From Patescibacteria group bacterium UBA2023 (GTDB lineage Bacteria > Patescibacteriota > Gracilibacteria > BD1-5 > UBA2023), in assembly GCA_002335145.1 (NCBI GenBank), contig DDBV01000006.1, positions 1 to 21,460 on the forward strand: 21,460 nucleotides of DNA, read 5' to 3'. Positions 1 to 7,486 of the stretch are shown piece after piece. The position numbers and the translations under genes are program-made. The notes below the pieces were generated by a model. It was not told the origin of the DNA. It ran no database searches and saw only the letters and a program-made list of their open reading frames with translations. Within the stretch, counting starts at the first letter, position 1; every line of letters starts with the position of its first letter.

Positions 1-12
1 CTCTTCCGATCT
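1..12 (+). other. Illumina adapter remnant at contig end
   Basis: The first twelve bases, CTCTTCCGATCT, are identical to the 3' end of the standard Illumina TruSeq adapter. They lie at the very start of the sequence, where untrimmed adapter is expected at a contig end. They are probably not genomic, although they happen to keep the reading frame of the first gene open. Confidence 0.8.
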
Positions 13-511
13 TCATATCGTTACCGATGCTACAAGTGATTTTAACTTCAACGGGACACCTTTCACAGTAGAGACTTGGGTGAATTTTGCGAACTTGTCA
101 TCCGGAAATCAGACAATCTTTGATATTGCGGCGAGCCATGTGTGAGTCGCTCTTGAATTTAACCACTCATCGTGCCCAGGAAGATTCGGTACGTACGTGT
201 CATCCAATGCGTCATCATGGAATGTCATAGCGGGAGGGTGCGGAAGCAGAACGAGCTATGCCACGGATACCTGGTACCATGTGGCGTATACGTGGGATGG
301 TTCGACATATCGCATATTCGTTGATGGGGTGCTCGATTTTGCGGCTAATTCCACTTCCGGTCCTGCTAATACCTCTGCACGCGCGTTCATAGGATACTCT
401 AATGCATGAAGCGAATATTTGCATGGATACCTGGATGATTTCCGTATCACCAAGGGATTGGCACGATACACCACAAATTTCACGCCACCGACTGCTGCAC
501 TGGGAAATTAG
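2..511 (+). CDS. LamG-like (concanavalin A-like lectin/glucanase) domain protein, 3' end
   Basis: This is the C-terminal part of a larger protein whose 5' end is missing. Genuine sequence begins at about position 13, after the adapter. About 165 residues form a LamG / Laminin_G_3 beta-sandwich: an opening strand with FTVETWVNF, a central WYHVAYTWDGS followed by IFVDGV, and the closing GYLDDFRITKGLARYT then FTPP. That ending is typical of LamG repeats in bacterial surface proteins and phage-tail-like proteins. Two UGA codons (143-145 and 407-409) read as Gly, the second in NAGSEYLHGYLDD. The stop is TAG at 509-511. Such domains bind carbohydrate or protein ligands outside the cell; the ligand cannot be told here. 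Two cysteines, in SSCPG and GGCGS, may form a disulfide. The domain call is solid and the full architecture is unknown. Confidence 0.8.
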
Positions 512-559
512 CCATGTTTTCAAGCAGTTTCACAGAAGCAGAATCGCGAATAAATTTCG

Positions 560-598
560 AAAAATCGCCATTCCGGTTACACTAGGGGCGATTTTTTT
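560..598 (+). terminator. Rho-independent terminator after the LamG gene
   Basis: A ten-base stem, aaaaatcgcc (560-569) paired with ggcgattttt (587-596), ends in a run of seven T. It lies 48 bases after the TAG of the LamG gene and just before the ABC-F start, so it should separate the two transcripts. Confidence 0.85.
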
Positions 599-615
599 CA
601 AGAATTCCTCAAGCC

Positions 616-2094
616 ATGTCCACTACGAGCAACGAAGTCATCGTCCGGTTCGATAACGCAACGTTCGATTTCGGCCCAAACAAACACATTCTCGATGAAG
701 TAGATTTCTCCATGCGCCGCGGCATGAAGATGACCCTTATGGGACAGAATGGTGCGGGAAAGAGTACGATCTTCAAGATGATCATGGGCGAGCTCTCCAC
801 GAAGTACGGAAAAATCCATGTAGATAAAACTCTCACGATCGCGATTGCCCGACAGGTTATGACACCCGAGGACAAAGTCATGACCGTGCGAGATTTTTTC
901 GCTACACAACTCGGGGAGCGACCATATAATCTCGATGGACTGATCGGCCAGGTCCTCGCGACCGTCCACCTTGTCGCACCGCTCGATCGGGTCGTGTCAT
1001 CATTTTCCGGTGGCCAACAGGCTCGCCTGTTGCTTGCGGGCGCACTCATTCGCGAGCCGGATCTCCTTCTGCTCGATGAGCCAACGAACAATCTCGACCA
1101 GGCCGGGATCGAGCACCTCACGGAGTTCCTCACGGAGTATCCCAAGAGCGTGCTCGTTATCTCGCACGATGCCGATTTTCTCAATGCGTTCACGGACGGG
1201 GTCTACTACCTCGATGTCCATACACACAAGGTCGAGCAATATCTGGGCAACTACCATACTGTGGTGGAAGAAATCTCCAAGCGGATCGAGCGGGAGAATA
1301 TGAAGAATGCCCGACTCATGAAGGAGGCGCAGGCTAACAAAGAACAGGCCGAGGTCTTCGCTCACAAGGGAGGGAAGCTGCGACTCGTGGCCAAGAAGAT
1401 GCGCGAAAAAGCTGAGGAGCTGGAAGAGAGTGTGGTAGATGTACGCCGTGAAGATCGGACGATTCGGGCCTTCGATATTCCGGTACAGGAGGGGATTGGC
1501 GGAGAGATTCTACGTCTCGATTCCGTTGCCATCATCCGTAATTACGAACGGACCGATGTGCCGTATGAGGTCTCGGTGCGGCGTGGACGACACGTATTGC
1601 TCGAAGGGCCGAACGGTATTGGAAAGTCTACACTGCTCGAATCCATTGTAAACGGTACAGCTGCCGGCATGCACCTCGCACCGGGTGTGAAAGTAGGATA
1701 CTACCGACAAGACTTCTCTAATCTAGATTTTGACAAGAGCGTGCGGGACGTGCTCATCGAAGCGTGCCAAGATCAGCTCCCGGAACAGGATCTTCGCTCA
1801 CGGGCGGCATGATTTCTTATTACGGGAGAAATCATGAAGACCCAGGTTGGTCATCTCTCCGAGGGGCAGAAGGCACTCGTCTCCTTCGCCCGGCTCATGT
1901 TCATGGAGCCGGGATTGCTCATCCTCGATGAGCCAACAAACCACGTGAATTTCCGACATATTCCTATCATTGCCGAAGCACTCGATCGTTATGAAGGAGC
2001 GATGATTCTCGTCTCGCATGTGCAAGAGTTCGTCTGGCAGATCCGGATTGACGACTATGTGGACCTTGGCGATATTGCCGAGAAGCGACTATAG
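616..2094 (+). CDS. ABC-F family ATP-binding protein
   Basis: This soluble protein of 492 residues has two ABC ATPase domains and no membrane segments. ABC-F proteins bind the ribosomal E site and rescue or regulate stalled translation (EttA, Uup, YheS types). Domain 1 has Walker A GQNGAGKST (about 43-51), the signature SFSGGQQ (129-135) and Walker B with LLLLDEPTNNLD (150-161). A charged helical linker spans about 215-285. Domain 2 has Walker A GPNGIGKST (331-339), an atypical signature LSEGQ and Walker B LLILDEPTNH. The usual HLD after Walker B reads HVN, and the signature lacks its second glycine. The one internal UGA (1810-1812, residue 399) reads as Gly. The start is the first ATG after the upstream terminator, and the stop is TAG at 2092. 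The subfamily cannot be assigned by eye. The next gene starts one base after the stop. Confidence 0.93.
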
Positions 2095-2095
2095 C

Positions 2096-2335
2096 ATGGC
2101 AACAGCGTATATTCTACTTTGCGCCGATGGGACTCTCTACGCCGGATCCACTCCGGACATGGGACGTCGTCTACACGAGCATAACCATGCAAAGTCGTGA
2201 GCAAAGTATACACGCGGGAGGCGGCCGGTGTCCGTGGTATATCAGGAGGAATACGCAACGCTTGCCGAAGCGCGCGAGCGCGAGCGCGAGATCAAGAGAC
2301 TTACTCGTTCCCAGAAGCTGAAGCTTCTGAAATAA
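2096..2335 (+). CDS. GIY-YIG nuclease superfamily protein (UPF0213/YhbQ type)
   Basis: This 79-residue single-domain protein belongs to the small stand-alone GIY-YIG endonuclease-like family. The N-terminus AYILLCADGTLYAGST gives the two-strand GIY..YIG signature (YIL/YAG). It is followed by the conserved arginines RRLHEHN (24-30), then KSGAKYTRGRRPV (33-45), and a C-terminal helix with the expected acidic residue in EAREREREIKRL. The UGA at 2198-2200 encodes Gly35 in the nearly invariant KSGAKYTRG block, a strong marker of the recoding. The ATG lies one base after the ABC-F stop, so the two genes are probably co-transcribed. The stop is TAA at 2333-2335. The cellular role of these small proteins is poorly defined; structure-specific DNA cleavage is suggested by the family. 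Confidence 0.92.
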
Positions 2336-2346
2336 GGCTTTCGAAT

Positions 2347-2382
2347 AGCAATAACGACCTCCTTCCAGGGGTCGTTATTGCT
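2347..2382. terminator. Hairpin between convergent genes
   Basis: A perfect 13-base inverted repeat, agcaataacgacc (2347-2359) against ggtcgttattgct (2370-2382), lies between the GIY-YIG stop and the stop of the opposing DUF2339 gene. It has only a weak T-run on either side. A bidirectional terminator is the likely role. Confidence 0.7.
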
Positions 2383-2397
2383 GATATACAAGAGAGC

Positions 2398-4389
2398 CTA
2401 TCGTGTGGCAGATGTGTGTCGCGATTCATCTGTGGAATCCGCGGTATCCGACTCGTCCGGCATGTCGGGACTCAGGTACCCCTTGCGACTGAGGACGTAA
2501 GAAAACGCCATCAGTCCTCCTCCAACGATCATCAAGACGATGATACGCACCTGGGTTGTGGCCCCATCGAGGTCGAAGAAGAGAATCTTGAGCAGTGTCA
2601 GGCCGAGAAGCGATACTCCGAGGACTTTCTCTGGGCGGTGAGATACGCCTCCACGGATTCCTGAGTACATCATCCAAATGGCAATGGCGATCCAGAGGGG
2701 AGTCGTCAGGGCATTTTTTGTCCCATCGGAAAAATCGGCTCCGAGATCGTTCATGAGAGCGAGTGCCTGGTGGTGGATCGTAAGCAGAAGCGTGCTGTAT
2801 GCCGCGAGTGCGAGCGGATAGGACGGCTTCTGTTCCGGATCGTTCGTGCCTACTTTGCGTCGGATCTCGAGTGCGAGGAAGTACCCGATCGTTGAGAGTG
2901 CTCCCGTCAGGGCGATGCTATTCCAGAACCCCACCGTCTCCGGGAATGGATGAATTCGGTCGACGAGAGTAAAGAATGAAAGGAAGTATCCGGTAGAGAT
3001 GAGGATTGCTCCGAGGACAAATCAGTTTTCGAGCGTCCTCGATGAGAGCGAGTCTCGTGCGATGAAGAGATAGGTGAGTCCGCAGACGCCCGGTATGGTC
3101 CAGAGGAGGAGATCGAACGGCACGTCTCGATCCACAAGAAGTGATATGCCCACAAGTGCGGCAAGAATGGAAGAGAGGAGCCCTACAAGCTGCAGAGCCT
3201 CGCGAGTTTCCGAGTCAGGTACCCGAACCCGCATGAACCATGCGAGCAAGAGGGGAGTAGTTCCGGCAAGGATTGTGAGCTCTCTCGATCCGGCGAGCGT
3301 ATCCGGAGCGAACGCTGTGAGAATGAGTCCGACAATTCCGAGTGCCGCGTATGAAGCGACACGCTCTCTCATGGGTGAGACCATGGCAAATGCCCAGAGT
3401 ATGAGGCTTGCTCCTGCTATGGCGAGCCCGGCATAGAGTCGTTCGTCCGAAAAAAATCCGAGTGCTGCGAGACAGATTGCTACGATTCCGCCGGCATAGA
3501 GGAATGCTCGACCGGTGGCATGCTCTTCGTTCGCTCGTGCGAGATACCAGCACCCGAAGTACGCGGCGGAAATTCCCGCGTAGAGCGTTGCCATGCCTTC
3601 GCGCGGAATATCGAGCATTGCGGCATTGACAGTGAACCATAGGAGCGGGACGATATAGCCGAACGAGAAGAACTGGCGGAATTTGTCGGGAAAGCTGCTG
3701 CTCGAGAGAGTCATCGCCGCGATATACGTGACCAGGATTCCGACCGAGATGATACCGCTCCCGAGATCGCTCCCGAGGATTCCGATAGATGAATCGTCCG
3801 TCTGTGTGAGAACATGCAACGATGTCGTACCAATCAGTAGGCCGATGGCGTTGGCGGGTACTACATCACCAATCCAGAGGCGGCGCGACAGGGCGAATAT
3901 GCCGAGATTTACCGCGAAGAAATAGAGCAAGTAGACGTTGTAAGCAATCTCGTATTGCCAGGTATCTTCCTGTCCAATGACGAACGGCGTAAGGTATGCA
4001 CCCAGAAGCGAGAGAATAAGTATCTCCTTGGATCGCCGTTCGGAGGCAAAGTACGCGACCGCGAGCGAGAATAGCAACGATACGATCAGACCGCCTTGTT
4101 CCGGCAGAAGCGCGACCGCGAGATCGGTTGTCCGTGATGCGTAGACAAGCGTGCCATAGAACAGGAGTATCCCCGCTCACACAATCACATCGGCATAAAA
4201 TCTCATGCTCTCACGAAACGAGTATCCCGCACCAATGAGCAAGACACTCGCGAATGCGCCGACTCCGATTTTCGCCTCGTAGGCGATCGTGAGCCACACA
4301 CTTGTATAGATAAGATAGCCGAGTCCGATAATGAAGAATACAGCACCGATGATCGGTATGAATCGAGCAATGAATCGATCGATATTCAT
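2398..4389 (-). CDS. DUF2339 family polytopic membrane protein
   Basis: A single 663-residue frame appears once UGA at 4177-4179 and 3022-3024 is read as Gly. The protein is almost entirely hydrophobic, with about twenty membrane segments separated by short charged loops. The N-terminus MNIDRFIARFIPIIGAVFF starts the first helix. The segment SLLGAYLTPFVIG, after SERRSKEILIL, matches the characteristic ALLGGFLTPxLL block of DUF2339 (predicted membrane protein) proteins. The C-terminal tail is polar and acidic (DMPDESDTADSTDES). The stop is TAG at 2398-2400. The ATG at 4387-4389 is the first in frame after the upstream gene's TAA. DUF2339 function is unknown; neighbours in other bacteria suggest an envelope or polymer-related role. 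The family call rests on remembered sequence patterns. Confidence 0.85.
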
Positions 4390-4468
4390 AGTGCTACGGG
4401 CATGAAAGAATAAAAATCTTGCATATCCGAGTATATCCGATTGGTTTCGAAAAGCGAGTCCGTTCCAC

Positions 4469-5392
4469 TTAGGCGACTTGGAGTCTCCGCTTTATTGTTG
4501 CACATGTGTCCGGATCGCAGGAATACGCTACTTTTACGACCGCCGGATTGTTTTGTCCGGGGAGAAACATCGACAGAGAGACGACACGTAGTCCGGAAGC
4601 GAGAGGTCGACTCTCGTGAGAAAGCTTGATCGGTATAGTCATCCCACGGGCGAAGGCCTGCAGCCAGTCGGTTCATACGGGGAGTCATTGGTTTTCCACT
4701 ACGAGCGCGACATGGGATGGGGCACGATGGAGTTCTGAGTCTCTGTCTCCATTGATGTGAACCCAGAGTATATTCAATATATCCGCGACTGAAGCGATGC
4801 CAAATGCGCTCGATCGGGCGACTCACAAAAGGATGTCCGCATGAGGGATCTCGGGTCGGAAGAGGTATTGTTCCCCCTGGTGTATCTCTATTATTTCGCC
4901 GTTCACGAGTGTTCGTGCTGTCAGATTGTGTTCGCGTCGTGTTCTGATTTTTCCCAGTCAATCCTCTTTGGCGGTGAAATGAAATATCTCTCAACGTTCA
5001 GATTTGAATCGTCCCACGATGTTTGGCTTGTTTGTGTCCGGACGCGAATTGCGGCGTACTCGTATGGAAATGCGATCGGCCTGGATTGGAGAGAGGAATC
5101 GTACCGTATCGAGTACCACCGTTTGTTCGGATAGTTTTTTGCTCAGTCGTATGGCGATCTCTGAGATCGGAAATAATACATCGGCACCGTGGGCTAAGCG
5201 GGAAGACCACCCACTTGATCCGTACATGGGGGCGATTCAGGATATTTCGTCCGGACCGATCATTTCTACGTCTTCGAGTTCCGGTTTTGGGTTCTGGTAG
5301 TTACAGAACGGTTCCAATGGAGTCGCTTTCGCGGCAGTACTCTGACGGAGGGAATTGCTCAACACCGGTCTGATGGACGGTGAGAGTAACAC
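4469..5392 (-). CDS. Uncharacterised protein upstream of the DUF2339 gene
   Basis: With UGA as Gly there is one open frame of about 307 codons, ending in TAA at 4469-4471. It carries six internal UGA codons (5237, 4991, 4958, 4823, 4685, 4673), the highest density per residue in the window. The start is uncertain: the first ordinary start codon after an in-frame TAA is GTG at 5390-5392, and a CTG at 5411-5413 is another option. The N-terminus is only mildly hydrophobic, so export is possible but not shown. The middle looks beta-rich (DRISIRVRRNSRPDTNK), and the C-terminus has MFLPGQNNPAVVKVAYSCDPDTC. I recognise no family. A competing 202-codon frame on the same strand is Arg/Ser/Thr-rich and looks like a shadow. 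The gene is probably co-transcribed with DUF2339, 79 bases downstream. Confidence 0.55.
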
Positions 5393-5434
5393 AGGGAGAA
5401 TATATTGTTTCAGGTGTATAGCAAGGCAATCACG

Positions 5435-5460
5435 AAATGATTATTGATCAATAATCATTT
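5435..5460. promoter_or_regulatory. Perfect 26-bp palindrome, candidate operator
   Basis: The sequence is a perfect dyad with 13-base arms, aaatgattattga then tcaataatcattt. It sits in the divergent intergenic region between the minus-strand unknown gene and the plus-strand secreted protein. A second, shorter dyad, caataa-a-ttattg (5473-5485), repeats the same TTATTG/CAATAA half-site 12 bases away. There is no following T-run, so a regulator binding site fits better than a terminator. The regulator is unknown. Confidence 0.5.
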
Positions 5461-5579
5461 TATATGTTTTGTCAATAAATTATTGGCGGATATGCCAGAA
5501 AAATGTGTCACGATTTTCATGATCCATCGTTTTCCTGGGTATCGGCACACTGCCGTAGTTTACCAATTCTCTCAAATCC

Positions 5580-6320
5580 ATGAAGTATACTCGTACAATT
5601 CTTCTCGCTGCGACTCTCGTGGCAATGCCGCTGCACGCCGGGGCTCTCTATGTCGAGGGGGAAGATCCTGGCTATGCCGATGACGAAATGCATATAATGT
5701 CCGAAACGAGCGGATCGAATGAAACTGAATCGTCCTTCGTGGCTCAGGATATCTGCGAATCCATAGGTGGCGAGTTTATTGTTCACATGGTCGTTACGCC
5801 GCTCGGTGGCGCGGCTTGCATCTTGGGAGATCGCGAAGTGTCGCTCGAATCTCTCGAGGATAAGTATCGCGAGTATGAGGAAGGTGTCATGATCCACTAT
5901 GTTTCGGAATGGAAATACTCCGAATCATCGAAGTGGGATGATATTATGGAGTTTTCTCTCCATGACATAGAGGACACCAAGGCATTCCGACAGATGGATA
6001 TATCGGACGAGGCCAAAGACCGCATCGATGAGAAGCTGCCGATCATGGAACGAATATACGAAGTCGCCGCTCTCGAGGAGAGTCTCGGTGAGCGGAGTGT
6101 AAAATTCCTCTCCGATGCACTCTCCCGCTACGAGTTGCGATTCCCCGAGTCCGAGCTTCCGGGTGTATATGCCCGGCTTGAGACCAGGCTCGAACAGCGG
6201 ATCGAATCCATCCGCAACGAGATAATGGTATCGCACTACACGCCCGAGGGATATGCCGAGGTTGAGCGTCGACTCAATGGATACCGCTATCTCTTGCTGC
6301 TCGTGCAGGGGCGGATATAG
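5580..6320 (+). CDS. Secreted protein of unknown function with a two-cysteine N-terminal motif
   Basis: This 246-residue protein begins with a clear Sec signal peptide: MKYTR, then ILLAATLVAMPLHAGA, with probable cleavage near residue 20-22. The mature part is strongly acidic and helical. Residues 59-80 contain CESIGGEF and a second cysteine in GGAACILGD. That C-x-x-x-GG...C spacing recalls DUF333-like extracytoplasmic motifs, but the match is weak. The remainder (about 95-240) is mostly amphipathic helix, with SLESLEDKYREYEE and LEQRIESIRNEI. There is no internal UGA. The ATG at 5580 directly precedes the signal peptide, and the stop is TAG. A strong terminator follows, so the gene is probably a single transcription unit, possibly controlled by the palindrome upstream. 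Confidence 0.8.
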   Translation: MKYTRTILLAATLVAMPLHAGALYVEGEDPGYADDEMHIMSETSGSNETESSFVAQDICESIGGEFIVHMVVTPLGGAACILGDREVSLESLEDKYREYEEGVMIHYVSEWKYSESSKWDDIMEFSLHDIEDTKAFRQMDISDEAKDRIDEKLPIMERIYEVAALEESLGERSVKFLSDALSRYELRFPESELPGVYARLETRLEQRIESIRNEIMVSHYTPEGYAEVERRLNGYRYLLLLVQGRI

Positions 6321-6336
6321 CCTGAGCCTATTCACA

Positions 6337-6377
6337 AAACAAAAAGACCGGAACATTTGGTTCCGGTCTTTTTGTTT
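6337..6377 (+). terminator. Rho-independent terminator after the secreted-protein gene
   Basis: An 18-base stem (6337-6354 with 6360-6377) around the five-base loop atttg encloses the core agaccggaac/gttccggtct and ends in TTTTTGTTT. It starts 17 bases after the TAG stop. The flanking A and T runs make it usable in both directions. Confidence 0.92.
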
Positions 6378-6508
6378 CTTCGGACTATCCCATTCGGTCT
6401 TCTTGTCGAGGAAACAGCCATCGAAGAGCAGCAGCACGGCATCGAGTCGGAAAGATATTGGAAGATTCTAGAAAAAGAATCCGGATTCCATTTTCCCTCC
6501 GAACCAGA

Positions 6509-6514
6509 TATACT
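6509..6514 (+). promoter_or_regulatory. Candidate -10 element for the moxR operon
   Basis: TATACT lies 33 bases before the moxR ATG. The same hexamer is used at two other well-placed promoters in this window (16598-16603 and, on the minus strand, 16537-16542). No convincing -35 is seen 16-18 bases upstream. Confidence 0.45.
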
Positions 6515-6547
6515 GTCGCTCTCTCCATCTCCAAAAAACTTTTTTCG

Positions 6548-7477
6548 ATGCCGAATACCGCGTTCGATACGCTCCACCGGGCATTCCTTCCGTTCGTCTA
6601 CGACAAAGAACCCGTCGCTCGCTCCTTTGAGATCGCTTTGTTGATGCGCGGTCATATCCTCGTGGAGGATTACCCTGGCATCGGCAAGACCACTGCATCC
6701 AAGGCATTCGCGAGACTGCTCGGATTCTCATTTGCTCGAATCCAATGAACGTCTGACACTCTCCCGCAGGACATACTCGGCGGAGAAATCTACGATCTCG
6801 CAAGTCGGGCGTTTCGGGTGCGTTGCGGGCCGATCTTCCAGGAAGTCGTGCTCGTAGATGAGGTCAACCGGATGCATCCGAAGACACAGAGCGCGTTCTT
6901 GCAGAGCATGGAAGAGCGATCGGTATCGATCGCTGGGGTTGATTACGTCCTTCCGGAACATCACCTCATCATTGCAACGCAAAATCCCGTGGAACACGGG
7001 GGAACGTTTGCTCTTCCAGAAGCACAAAAAGACCGTTTTTCCTGTCTTGTCTCCATTGGATACCCTTCCAATGAGCGACAGAAATCTATCCTCTCCGATG
7101 TCTCCGGCTCCTCTCCGGAGAGTTCTCTCGCGAGTCTCGAACAAGCCATCGATCGAGAGACGCTCACGAAAATGCAATCCGAGGTTCGCTCCATTGCTAT
7201 GAAAGACCGAGTTCTCAGTGGGCTCTTGCGCTTCGTTTCCTGGACCCGGGAGGAGGATTCTTTCGCATACGGACTCTCTCCGCGAGCTATCGCCTCGTTC
7301 GCGCTTGCCATGAGGGCCAATGCATTGCTCTCGGGACGCGATTTTGTAATACCGGAAGATGGGCGAGATCTCGTTATTCCCTTTCTCGCGCACCGCCTCA
7401 TGGCTCGTGCGGGTGGGCCGATTGATGCAGTCGGACATGCCATGCTTTCGACACGATACGCGGAATTTCTTTGATAA
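6548..7477 (+). CDS. MoxR family AAA+ ATPase
   Basis: This 309-residue soluble AAA+ ATPase belongs to the MoxR group, which acts as a chaperone, usually on neighbouring DUF58/von Willebrand and transglutaminase proteins. Walker A is YPGIGKTT (42-49). The block RIQGTSDTLPQDILGGE (64-80) matches the MoxR RIQ-TPDLLPSDI signature, with its Gly67 encoded by UGA (6746-6748). Walker B is VVLVDE (100-105), followed by NRMHPKTQSAFLQSMEE. Sensor 1 is IIATQNPVEHGG, then the LPEAQKDRF block. The ATG at 6548 gives the expected short N-terminal helix. A second UGA (7472-7474, Gly) immediately precedes the TAA stop at 7475. The DUF58-TgpA gene starts nine bases later in the same frame, so they form one operon. 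Confidence 0.93.
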
Positions 7478-7486
7478 TTTCCGGTA

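Noticed and set aside
616..2094. Two separate ABC ATPase fragments or a pseudogene broken at 1810
   Set aside because: The break is a single UGA with both sides in the same frame and all ABC-F motifs present. The same pattern occurs in nearly every gene, so it is recoding.
4386..4994. 202-codon minus-strand frame
   Set aside because: It is rich in Arg, Ser and Thr and has no UGA. The overlapping frame ending at 4469 has more protein-like composition and uses UGA as its neighbours do. Some doubt remains.
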